Assembly (NCBI GenBank): GCA_930367205.1
Contig: OV884013.1
Coordinates: 91,513,333 to 91,577,332 of the forward strand
DNA length: 64,000 nt
Direction: 5' to 3'
From: Acanthosoma haemorrhoidale
Taxonomy: Eukaryota; Arthropoda; Insecta; Hemiptera; Acanthosomatidae
The notes beneath the pieces are model-generated. The model was not told where the DNA came from, did not search any database, and saw only the letters and a list, made by a program, of their open reading frames with translations. This document shows positions 48,535 to 59,349 of this stretch, piece by piece. How positions within the stretch are numbered: position 1 is the first letter of the stretch; the number at the start of each line of letters is the position of its first letter. Both the position numbers and the translations under genes were made by a program.

Positions 48535-48627
48535 GTCCTCAATCTTCAGGTTCTTTTAACATTTAGGGTCCTTCAATCTTCAGGGTCTTTTAATATTTAG
48601 GGTCCTTCAATCTCCTGGGGTCTTTAC
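48535..48627 (+). repeat. 34 bp tandem repeat, about 2.7 copies
   Basis: Unit GTCCTTCAATCTTCAGGGTC plus TTTTAATATTTAGG, repeated with few differences and ending in a partial copy. Confidence 0.85.
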
Positions 48628-49284
48628 TCCTTCCCAATAGTTAGTAGAGGCTCACGTGCTCGTCTATTGTGTTATATCAATTTTATCACATATAAAACAC
48701 TACAGTTTCTACTCTAACGCAGTAAGCCCTCAAGATTCTCAAGTGTTATATATTATTATTAGTTAGCAAAATTAAATATATACCCCCTTAGTTACTATCC
48801 CAGGGGGTTTAGTTAGTCCTAGAACGGTAATGCACCCTCCAGCATTTAAATAAAACTGTTGGAATCAGGATTAAGTGTTCGGTTTTTGTTTTTTTTATCA
48901 TAATTTGGCCATAACAGTGAATTCAACCGTTCGCTAAGCCACCTAAGCTAACGAAAAATAGGTTCCTCGGTTGTATTGTTTTAGCGAATAGTGAGGGTCT
49001 ACTGAGTAAAGAATAAAATAAAAAATAAATAAAAGAAACATAAAGGGGGGGATTCTAAAATAAACAATGTTTAATAAAAAGTTACGTTACCTAAAGCCTT
49101 GAAGTAGTTATATCAATAGTCACCAGCCCTTTCTTGATTGTGGCATCTTATGTCCTAGCCGGGCTGCACTAGTTATTTGGCGTTATTGTTTACAACAACA
49201 CATTTACCCGTCATAGTTTATACTATCATAATTTAAATTACAACCACTAGAAACCTTAATAAAAAAAATGTTAATAAAAGAATA

Positions 49285-50770
49285 AATTATCAAATTACTT
49301 ACAATGTAAAACGTAAGCCAGTTATTACTTGTTTAACAATTTATTTTAAACAAATAAAACAAATAGCACGGAGTTAGTTACCTTCCTTAAAACCTCCCAC
49401 AATTCACGAGTACTTAATCAATAATTATGAATCATGAAGTAAGATGGCGAATCCTATCCAGTAAGCATCCGCAGAAACAAGAAGAAGCATTTAAACAAAA
49501 TGATACAATTAAGCAACAAAGTAATTTAATTATTGGACAAAAAAAAATCAAATAAGGGACCTAAGACAAGCCAAGAAGATTCAAAAAAGTGCGTTTTTTC
49601 GATAGAATATTCAAAATTAATTAACTAACAATCTATAAAAACCTTCATCATTTTGATCTCAATATCAAATTACGTTACCTACACTAAAAAACTACAACAA
49701 TTATTACTTGTTAAAATTAATTTAATTTTATACAAGAAATACAACAAGCCAAAGATGGACTGTGCTACCTTCATTAAAATCCCATACTGAAAATGTTGAA
49801 ATTAAGTAGCAATATAATTAGAATAATCACTGGACAAAAAAAAACAAATTTGGAACTAAAGCCAAATTAACAAGAACCAAAAATATGAGTACCAAAAATT
49901 TTAAAATAATATTTAAAATGAATTTAAATAATGATCACTAAAAACTTAATAAAAGTATTCTATATAAAATTACCGCACAAATTATGTTCCATACACTAAA
50001 AAAAGTCCATCAGGTATTAATTGTTAAAATCAATTTACTAATTAATAATACAATAATAAAACAATTAAATGGCTTAGACTACCACCTTTAAAAATTCATG
50101 CAATTTATAAGCATTTTATTGAACATTGCGAATTGCAAATAATAAGACAAATCCTACCCAATAAATAAAATCTGCAGAATAACAAAGAAAGCAAAAAAAA
50201 TATCGAAATGAAGTAATAATATAGTTCGAATAATCGGATAGGGAAAAAAATCAAATTTGAAACTAAAGGCGAGCCAACAAGTATAAAAAATATGAGGATT
50301 TTTTCGACGCAATATTTAAAATGAATTCAACTAAAAAACTCTAAAACCCTTGATGAAAAAAATGAATCGAATAACCAAACATCAAATTACCTAACCTACA
50401 CTATGAAACGTATGTCAGATATTATTTGCTCAAATCAATTTAGTTTTATAGAAAAATAAAACAAAAAAAAAAATGGATTTTGCAATCTTAATCGTAAAAA
50501 TTTATGAGTATATTATAGATAATTTCAAAATGGAAATTAACAGACAATTCCTATCAAATAAAAATATCTGCAGAAAAAAGTGAAAGCAATAGAATAAAAC
50601 GAGAAAATTAATTAACAGAATAATTTGAATGATAGCTGGGCATAAAAATTCAAACCAGAGAAACCCTTATTAAACCCCACCCAAGTATGAGTAGTTTATT
50701 GATCATTAACAGACAAATCCTATCTAACAAATATCTAAAGGCAAGCCAACAAGTATCAAAAATCTACGTC
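49285..50770 (+). repeat. Degenerate satellite-like tandem array, about four units of 300-410 bp
   Basis: Four successive blocks (starting near 49285, 49668, 49971 and 50380) share landmarks in the same order: ATCAAATTAC..TACACTA, TTATTACTTGTTAAAAT..A, ACAAATCCTATCCAATAA, ATCTGCAGAA, GAATAAT..CTGGACA, AAATTTGGAACTAAAG, AGCCAACAAG, AAAATATGAG, and CAATATTTAAAATGAATT. Units differ by many substitutions and indels, so the array is old. Block 4 carries a second, partial repeat of the landmarks at its end. No coding potential. Confidence 0.8.
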
Positions 50771-50904
50771 CCCATCCCCTCCCGGACATGTAATTTAATG
50801 ATTAAGAACGAGATTAATATCAAGAGGGAAAACACAGGTCAATTTGACTATTGCCGATTTTCATGAGAAGTAGCAATGCCTGGAGTCCGGTGGACCAACA
50901 AGTC

Positions 50905-51190
50905 GTCCTGTCCTTACAGGCTGTCCAGAGTGAGAACTCCAACGGATCCAACCTGATGGTCCATACTCCAGACTCGAGGCAAAGAGTGGAGGTCAGACAA
51001 CGCAGTAGATCTTGGGGCATTTGGACATCTATGTTAATATTGCTGCCTGCTAGAGTTGCAAACTTCTCAGAGTGTTAACATCTACAGATGGTTAGGCCTT
51101 TAAGTTGTCCTGACCGTCAGGCTGGCCGGAAAAGACTCCCACGGCACCAACTTTAGGCACTTAACCCTCCAGGACTGAAGTGAAACAATT
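50905..51190 (+). repeat. Two degenerate tandem units, about 199 bp apart
   Basis: GTCCTGTCCTTACAGGCTG (about 50908) and GTCCTGACCGTCAGGCTG (about 51107) begin similar segments; both continue through an ACTCC-ACGG-(T)CCAAC stretch and a CTCCAGACTC/CTCCAGGACTG end. The open frame 50851-51078 covers only the first unit. Possibly a decayed coding repeat; not recognised. Confidence 0.5.
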
Positions 51191-51199
51191 GAATAAAGG

Positions 51200-53385
51200 C
51201 ACAAGTAGAAGGGAGGGGAGTATCATTCATCATCATTTTTCATTTTTCAAAATAAACTAAATTGATTTTCGCAGATTATCTGACCATGAACAACTAAATA
51301 AAATAGGCAAAAAACCATGCAAGTTAATTAAGCAGAAATTAGGAAAAATGCCGGTGAGTATAGGCTCAAAGAACAAGAAAAACTAACTGTAGAAGTTCTA
51401 GCTTAAACATGCGGAGAGAAATAACTTAAAATAATCCACTAATTGTACTTAACTGATTAAATAATTATTCCTAATGACTAATTTTAATAAGGGATTAATT
51501 AATCTAATGAACAATAGTTATCTAATTAAAATATTCTAAGGTCTCTAAGTGCACAGAAGATTTCTTCATTCTTCTCATCGAAGTTCTCGCGGCCGTAGTA
51601 CAAAAATTCAAATTTGAGTTTATTTTTAACCTGGAATATTCAAAAATAATTATTTAAACTATCTTAAGATTTATCATGACAAGTATTTGAAAAAAAGTGC
51701 TGCAATACTTGTTAAATTAAATTAACAATTGGTTAAACAGCAAATGACTATTATTTTAATCAGGGGCCAACAATGTTTGTAGCGCGACCAGCAAGCCAAG
51801 AGCAACTCCCTCAAATCAACCATGGGTGAAAAAAATGTCAGGTTTGTCTAAGTATCGACAAATACTACTCAAGAAGTGGAGAGTACTCAATATAATAGAA
51901 ATTATTTTTAGTTCGAAATATTTAAAGTTAATCAAGTGGTTCGATTGCTGAATCATTACATCATACTTTTAATGTACGGTAGCATTAGTAACATTTTTAC
52001 TGACAGACAAAATTGAAATTTTGTATTTATATAACAAACAAACTCAGTAACGGTGAAGACATTTTAATTGTTAGAATGAAGATCTTACATGTAATCATTT
52101 TAAGGAGTATTCAAATCGTGTTTTTAGTGAATATACCAATTACTCAATATTTACAATTACTTTGTTATTGTTAACTTTTTATAATAAGAGTTGTTTATAT
52201 ATTTTTATTTAAATGATGATAATACCACAAAGGTTAATAAGAAGTTTGTATACACAGATGAAATTATTTATTTAAATTCAAGCACACTCCTACAATGTTA
52301 ATCTTTAAAAAGTTGGAAACGTGGCCCCTTGGGTGCTGGTTGGCTGCCTAATATTTAATTTTTATTGTTATAAATTAATTAATTTAATAATTGACATTAA
52401 AATTTGTTTCAGTTAGCACAAAAGTCGAATGATAAATAAGAAATATCGTTGACGATAAAAAAAAAAATTGGTTAGGCCATTCTATATCCAATCTGTATCA
52501 TCCACACCGTCGATATCCACTCAGATGAACATGTGTATCACTGGCAGTATCACTGAAGTCACTGTAAATTATATCAATAAATAAAATCATACATAACATA
52601 CTGTACATGTGAAAATAACCCTTTACGACCTACATATACTTTTTTTTCAGAAGAAAAGAGATCATCAAATCAGAGCAACAATCAGGCGACTCAATTTTGG
52701 GTTTGAGAGTAATTTAATGAGAATCGCATTGATCCTTCCAATCCGTTTGCCAATTGGTGATGTTAAGTTTGAAATAAAGTTCAATAATAAGCATAATACG
52801 ATTTCGTCCATAATGCACAATTATTTCGTTATATATAGCGATGATAATACCACAGGAAAGTTGTATTTCACGTAGCAGAAGATAATTTTGGAGAAATAAA
52901 AATTATATTTAGTCAGTAGATGCTCAATATCTTATTAATAATATAAATACCATTTTACATTCAGTACTTCGAATTTGTCACTTGCATTGATCTCCTGTAA
53001 GGTGTTTTCAGGCCCTCGAAAAAGACCGTTCACTGTAGTACTCAAACGGTTTTCCCGTATGTCCCGGTCGCTAGATGTTTAATAGGCGACATAAGTGATC
53101 GTTTCGTTCTCCTTAAACCATAACAGCATAAAGATATCCAGGGGGCACGTGGTGTTAAATACACCGGACGCGATCACAACCACCCCCCTCTTCTAAAGCT
53201 CTTACAAGAATGAATAACAAATCAAACGCTTTTAGTTTATAAACAGCTAACTTATAAAACAAAAAAAACAGAAAAGAAATACTTTTTAACAAAAAAAAAC
53301 AATACGCGGTCTTGTTTTCATTTAAGCGACTGCGTTAAATTTAGTAGAAAAAAATGTAAAATGGTTGTAATGCTTAGACAACACA
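51200..53385. other. Non-coding DNA
   Basis: AT-rich to 52980. A GC-richer block at 52985-53180 with GGTGTATTTAACACC read on the minus strand might be a piece of a long terminal repeat, but no second copy is present. The 88-codon frame at 52609-52875 is unrecognised. Confidence 0.4.
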
Positions 53386-53389
53386 AACT

Positions 53390-53830
53390 ATTTTATTATA
53401 GCTACCTCAGATTCCTCATCTACTACTGTCCCTGTCACATCGTTTCCTAGATTGTCTAACACGTGCCCCTAATATTCGCCATCCATTTTTTGACGTTAGT
53501 GGCGCGTTGCCTGTCCCCTCACTGTGAAACTCAGATTCTGCCTCATCAACTCGTTCGGCATTTATGGACCCTTCTTCATCAATTACTGTCCACGCCTCAT
53601 CACTTGCCGACAAATCCTCTTCATACCGTCCTCCGGTCTGTTGGTACGATATTTGTGCGAGCATACCCTGTCAAGTTTCAGCACCCTTATTGGGGTGATA
53701 TTACGAAACCCCGAGATCGCCAGCAGGCTGTCGCGCGACCGCCGCAGTCTGAATGTCCCTAGTAGACCGATAAGCGGTTGCCTTAATTTGGCCGTTTCAC
53801 TGGAGTGCTCTAGTCATGGTTAATCACTTG
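53390..53830 (-). repeat. Inverted repeat pair G, left copy (acidic ORF remnant)
   Basis: On the minus strand the frame 53664-53416 encodes an acidic peptide containing VIDEEGSINAERVDEAESEF. The plus-strand sequence 55530-55800 encodes the related VIDEEGSLNDEEGDETESEH, with stops. Similarity extends upstream of the frames (TGACTAGAGCACTCCAG versus CGACCAGAGCACTTCAG). It is probably the tail of a retroelement polyprotein, but no diagnostic domain is seen. The overlapping plus-strand frames at 53463-53823 are shadows. Confidence 0.75.
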
Positions 53831-54034
53831 AGACACAATTCCAAGGCTGCCTTATCTACTGACTCACATCGCGGAAGTGCATTTCTTTTTTTTTTCTTTT
53901 TTTCAATGAAAAAGGAATGTAAAATACGGCGGGATGACTGATAAAAAAAATATTATGACTATGTATGAAATTAATTTTCTATGTAATATATATTATAATG
54001 AGTATTTTAGATGTATACAGATAAGCATATAATA

Positions 54035-54924
54035 GGGGGACCGGAAAGTAATGTCGTTTTTTCTACATTAAATTCAAACAGATAAAGTTTTAACAAGTTT
54101 TTGTTTTTGATCAATGATGTGATCACCCTCGTTATCAGCAATCTTTTGCCATCTAGTGTGAACATTTTCAATGCCTGATCGATAAAAATCAATTGGTTTT
54201 TGAGCAACATACCTGGAGATGGCATTTTGGACATCATCCGAATTTTGAAATTTTTAGCGATCGGAATAGATGAAAATCCGGTGGCACAATATCAGATGAG
54301 TATGGTGGGTGAGGCTGGAGATGAAAAATGGGTCCTCTATGATAATCCAAAAATCTCTCTCCGCATGAATCGGCACGAAGGACAGCTAAGCCAGGTTTAC
54401 ACTCTACCAAAACGCGCTTTTGTGTGTTTGTTGGTGTATTCGCGGGGTCGTTCATCGCCGATACCTGGAAAAGCTGTGAATGCAGATCTTTGCATAGAAC
54501 AATTGGATCGAGTAAATCAATATTTAATTAAAAATTGCCCAGCGATTGTCAATAAAAAAGGCGTTATTCTCCAGCACAATAATGCAAGACCCCACTGCGC
54601 CTATTTTTTCCGCAAGTACCCTGGAAAAAATTAATGAATAGCCCAGGTATTGCCTCAACCACCATATTCGCCCGATATCGGATTTCCATTTATTCCGATC
54701 GCTACATTTTCTAAGTGGCAAAAAATTGCAAAATGCCATCTCCAGATATTTTGCTCAAAAACCAGTTTATTTTTATCGATCACGCTTCGAAAATGTTCAC
54801 ACTAGATGGCAAAAGGTTGCTGATAACGAGGGTGATTACATCATTGATCAAAAACAAAAACTTTGTTAAAAATTTATCTGTTTGAATTTAATGTAGAAAA
54901 AACGACATTACTTTCCGGTCCCCC
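54035..54924 (+). mobile_element. Mariner element with inverted-duplicated ends, 890 bp
   Basis: Flanked by TA (54033-54034, 54925-54926). The ends GGGGGACCGGAAAGTAATGT and its complement are mirrored, and the mirror extends inward about 280 bp: 54035-54316 is an inverted, diverged copy of about 54650-54924. Both arms therefore carry the transposase 3' end. The 5' part of a normal mariner is missing. Confidence 0.88.
54200..54634 (+). pseudogene. Mariner transposase, central fragment
   Basis: From about 54315 the frame reads GDEKWVLYDN, containing the first catalytic aspartate region, and ends with VILQHNNARPHC. In mariners the second catalytic residue is the D of a DNARPH motif; here it is N, so the core is mutated as well as truncated. 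The residues before GDEKW are antisense C-terminal sequence from the inverted left arm, readable on the minus strand as PPYSSDIVPPDFHLFRSL. The plus-strand C-terminus past 54634 is broken by stops. Confidence 0.85.
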
Positions 54925-55356
54925 TAATACAAATACTGTCCTAAGAAGGCGGTCATAAGTGTGTGTCAGCTTTCTTCCCCACTCCCCCCACGCCGCATTG
55001 TATTTTTAATGATCATTAAAGTATTGCTTGCTGTTTCTTTCCCTGGAAAAATACCGTATTTAACATTCTTTGTACCAAATTTCTCATCATACTCATTTTT
55101 CCAATGAAAGCCTGTTGGCTACCATTTAACACTTCTCACAATAATTTAACCTCTCAAATATAATAAATTGAATTAAATTTCGACTTCTAACAGGAAGTTA
55201 TACCCCAGTGGATTCTCATTTTTTTTTTTTTTTATTAGATTTTTTTGCTAGCGTAGCATATTTGTGTGCCTCCCTCCCCTTAAAATAACCCTAACATAAA
55301 TCCCCTCGATGGGACAACTAGACACCTCAGGATAACAGTCGAAGTGTATCTCAGGT

Positions 55357-55800
55357 GAACTCGGAAGATAGTTAACCACGACCAGAGCACTTCAGGAAAA
55401 TAGTCAAGTAGCGGCATCCGTTTATCAGTCAGTTAGAAACACTGAGACTGCGGCAGGTGAACATCAGTACGCCGGAAACAAGGAAGCTCAAGAATGTCAC
55501 ACCATTAAAGGTGATGGAACTTGATAGGAGGCAGTCGCAGAATTAGCAGACCAAGGTATCCGAGAAGAATATGAAGAGGATATGTAGGAAACTGACGAAG
55601 CGAGGTAAGTAATTGATGAAGAAGGCTCCTTAAATGACGAGGAAGGTGATGAAACAGAATCGGAGCACCATAGTGAAGTGACAGGAAATGCACACCAAAC
55701 GTCAAAATGTGAACAGGAAATATTAGGAAGTCGTGTTGGAAGATTCAGGTAACGATATGAACGGAACAAACGTGAAGAAGAGAAATGTGAAGTTGCCATA
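55357..55800 (+). repeat. Inverted repeat pair G, right copy
   Basis: Partner of 53390-53830, at about 65-75% identity by eye. The sense frame has stops (for example within 55560-55630). The minus-strand frames 55497-55799 and 55505-55705 are shadows of this sequence. Confidence 0.75.
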
Positions 55801-55869
55801 ATAGAACCGATTCTATGATCTAACCATTAAAATTGTTTTAGATATTTATTAATAATAAACTTAACACGG

Positions 55870-57368
55870 CCACTTAACTAACGGAGTGTATTATTTTGAA
55901 GAAAAAAAAATTTTTTATGTATTTTTTATCATAAACTTTGATTATCATTAATTAAAACCAGTTGATCATTCGTTATTTACACTTCTAAGCCCGTTAGAAA
56001 ATTTATGTGCTAAGGGCATAGGGGAAAAACAATATCCGGCAAATCAGTCTTCGAGTGTCCGTAGTCGAGTTACTGTGGTTAATGCCATTTTGAGCTGAAC
56101 AAACTCATGACAGGAAAATAATTTTTATCTCAGTTAGTTAGCAGATTATATTGTTATCAACTTCCATCACTCACCCCCATAACAGGGTGTACCAACGTTT
56201 ATAATGAATATGTATTAGGTTGCTCACTTGTCTGCACGATTTATTAGAACCTTTGTTTATTTTAAAACTAGTAGCTACTTCCATAATACTTCTGAACCTC
56301 GAAATGTTTGAAAAATATATTAAAAGTAACTCGGGGCAAAGGATAATATTTATATGTGATACATTTTTTTTTTTTTAAATAGCGTAATTCTCGAAAATAG
56401 TAACTTTTTTTCTTTGGAACAAAATGATGTGACTTGATGAACTTCAATTAAAAAAAAAACTTACCACATAGATTTTCAACACAAAACATTACAAAGACAA
56501 ATTCAGCATTTACAGACTCTGGGTAGAAAAGAGTGGTAACGAAAATATAGTCTGCCTAAGTGAGTACATAAGGGTACAAACCTTTGTACAAATAAACCTA
56601 AAAAATATAGTAGATATTTTATGAAACACAAACAGTGTAGACAAAATAATATATGTTTGAAAGATGTTTGACTGCCCCTCCAATAAATAATCCTATAGAT
56701 TTAATTGTGTATAAAAAATTTCAACATTTCTATCATTGAAAAAAAATTAAATGTGAACCCGAGAAAGCAATGAAATGAGAGAATAAACTATTTCTCCATT
56801 GAAAGTAGATCTACGTAAATTCTTCATTTCGTAAGTGTTTGCTAACAGTAACTATCAATACATACTGGGGATCTCGTAAAGTTTTTTGAGCTGTAATTTG
56901 CGTAAATAGATGTGGATATGGAAAGAGCTCCTTTCGTACCCAAGTTCAAGTAAAACTATAAATACATTTTTTAAGTAAAGCAGAAAAAGTTTGTATCGGC
57001 CGATTGTAATAAAATGGTGGGGTAAGCATCAATTCAAGCAATTTCCCACTTTTTATTTTAAATTGAGCTATAATTTTTTTATATGATAGCTCCATGGATA
57101 TTCTATAGTTTTTCGTTTTTGTTTTTTTAGATTGTGGTGGCATGTCAACTACAGGCCATTTGAAATATTTTCTATTTTCTTATAATGCTACTGTTATATT
57201 ATTATTATATCCCAATCTAATGGACAAATGAAACTTGTCTTGTAATCAATTACTAATAAAAACAATTTAGCATTTGATGGATGATTATAACTAGAAATGG
57301 ACTGATTACAAATGTCGGAGAAATAGACTTTAATTTTGAATAATGGCTATTGAATTGTATAATATAGG
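55870..57368. other. AT-rich non-coding DNA
   Basis: No feature supported; a 65-codon frame at 56946-57143 is featureless. Confidence 0.45.
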
Positions 57369-57381
57369 TACGGTTTCTTAA

Positions 57382-57425
57382 TTTTTTTTTTTTCAAAACC
57401 CCTTCATTAATAACATTTTTTACAA
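57382..57425 (-). mobile_element. 44 bp retrotransposon 3' tail with 13 bp target duplication
   Basis: A T11 tract then CAAAACCCCTTCATTAATAA and a T6 run, the reverse complement of a polyadenylated 3' end. It is flanked by perfect copies of TACGGTTTCTTAA at 57369-57381 and 57426-57438. It matches the tail at 1332-1377. Confidence 0.85.
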
Positions 57426-57438
57426 TACGGTTTCTTAA

Positions 57439-57832
57439 GTGAACGAAGGAGGAAGAAGTCCCCTGGGAGTGATCCCGGCCGTCGTGCGGTGGGCAAGGTG
57501 AAGCCCCGCAGATCCCAGACTGGATTTTTCCCCAGTAGCTCATCTGGGACTGTTAAGTGGGTTGCGCATAAAAACCATGCACTTTACATAGATAAGGCTT
57601 TATACAATACAATGGCATGTAAAAAGTCCGCAACCCCGCCAGTGCCAGGGGCAGAACATTGCCCGGGGACCATGAGAGGTCGCCAGCCCACCACCCGCCG
57701 ACGCCCCCTCCAGGGGAGTTCCGTATGCTTAATTACGTCACTCAAAGCATCTTTAATGTCAGTAAAAGGTTGGAATTTATTACGAAGTTTCACATTTACT
57801 AGCACAGCCTGGTAAATAAGAGTTATTAGCAC
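57439..57832. other. GC-rich unclassified block
   Basis: Distinctly GC-rich with open frames on both strands (57489-57815 plus, 57584-57832 minus), neither recognised. The minus frame has a PWRGRRRVVGWRPLMVPGQ stretch. The CpG-rich composition suggests inserted, possibly retroelement-derived DNA. Confidence 0.4.
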
Positions 57833-57834
57833 TT

Positions 57835-59130
57835 GAAGGAGATATAACTTATAATAAAATTTTGAAAAAATAACTTATGCAGGTTTAGATGCTATCCCCA
57901 TCAAAAATACACAGCATTATTAATACAACAAAGTGTATTTAAAACACTTTGTAGTCCGAAAATGGAACGGAACGGTAGAATAAAAAAAAAAAAAACTAAA
58001 AAGTTATCTGATGGAATACCACAAAATATTATTCACCTAATGTATTACAGTTCTGTAAAAAATTTCATAAGCAGGAAACTATTTCTTCGGTATAATACGC
58101 GGGAAACTAAAATGTAAATCATCATCATCAGTCTACTATGCAACGAAAATCGAAAACGAAGAAAAAATGCTACTAAAATAAGAGAGTCTGTCCTCCTAAC
58201 TACAATAAATGCCCATTATGGCAACAGTTTACAAGCATGCACATGACTAGTGCTAAACTACTATATTACATAGTGAATATATTTTTAAATAATTTCAACA
58301 ATGAACATGAGCTCAAAGCTGCAAACAAGATTGTTATAACTTCATTACGGTCAGTTTATAAAAATTGTATTACATAACTTTTTTAAGTCTGATGATCAAT
58401 AAGAAAATAAAGTAATTTTTGTCATAAAATTTGATAACATTTCTCGAATTTAATTTGATACAAAATGTACAAGGCCTCCTGTACATTTTCTCAGAATCGA
58501 CCCGGTTCCAAAATTAGACAAAATGTGTAACAATGTCTCATCTAATGTGTTATACGGACGGAGAGATAGTATGATAACGTTCGCATTACATTAGAAGTTA
58601 TATAAAAGCATAAATAGTTATACACGTTAGTTATATAACATAAATAGGCCTAACCCCATAGAGAAACACAATAATTTAAAGCCACTTTTCAATGAGTAAG
58701 TATATTTTTAAAAAAAACTGATATATATACGTATGTCCCATTCCATTTTCCCACAGAAAATATTTTTTTCCAGACATCTGTACCAAGTTTGACTTAAATG
58801 TGATTTAGTTTAGAAGATAGTATTACAAAAACCAATTTTGAAGAACCTTCTTACATTAACGAAATAGTAGACTGCATTATCAACCCTCTTTTTTTTATAT
58901 TATTTCAAAATAATTTATTGAATAAACAGAATTATCTACCTTTATATAAAAAAAAAAATGTCGGTCTGAAAAATGACTACTGATAACTGTTTAAAATCTG
59001 AATTGTCCATTATATTACATTATTGCAAAACTAGAACATTTTTTCATCCGGATAACACAAAAGTTTGTGTTGAAAAAATATATGGCAAAGGAATTTATTC
59101 GATAGCTGATAAATGAAAATATATAAAATG
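57835..59130. other. AT-rich DNA, would be intron of the 59.1 kb candidate gene
   Basis: No exon-like segment could be recognised on the minus strand. It is intronic only if the promoter and first exon at 59131-59346 are real. Confidence 0.35.
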
Positions 59131-59137
59131 CACTCAC

Positions 59138-59158
59138 TGAGGCCGGAGTAGAAGCCAT
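59138..59158 (-). CDS. Candidate first coding exon (seven codons) of a host gene
   Basis: On the minus strand GACAAGATGGCT gives a start codon in strong context (A at -3, G at +4). The reading is MASTPAS and then GTGAGTG, a consensus splice donor (59131-59137). It lies about 65-70 bp downstream of a TATA box, in a GC-richer island. Seven codons identify no protein, and the next exon was not found. The arrangement is what makes it credible; alternative starts cannot be excluded. Confidence 0.45.
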
Positions 59159-59346
59159 CTTGTCAGCTGGAGATACTGGAGTGGAATGGGACGAGCGCCT
59201 CTGGGGAGGCTTATTTTATACTTTATATCCCCTCCAATGAGTTTGTAGTATGCGCGATTCGATCCATCCCCACCTCGACAGAAGCACCCAATGAGACCAT
59301 AGCACGCCTGGTTGGCTCCATCCCTTCTCCAGCATAACCAGCCAAT
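59159..59346 (-). promoter_or_regulatory. Promoter with TATA and three evenly spaced CCAAT boxes
   Basis: On the minus strand ATTGG (inverted CCAAT) occurs at 59342-59346, 59288-59292 and 59233-59237, each as CTCATTGG, 54-55 bp apart, inside three diverged tandem units. A TATA box TATAAA follows at 59222-59227, and the expected start site is near 59195. Regular CCAAT spacing is typical of NF-Y-dependent promoters. The 101-codon frame 59134-59439 is an artefact of the tandem units. Confidence 0.6.
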
Positions 59347-59349
59347 GAG

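Noticed and set aside
53463..53823. Two overlapping 99-codon plus-strand frames
   Set aside because: They lie antisense to the acidic peptide that is conserved between the two copies of repeat pair G.
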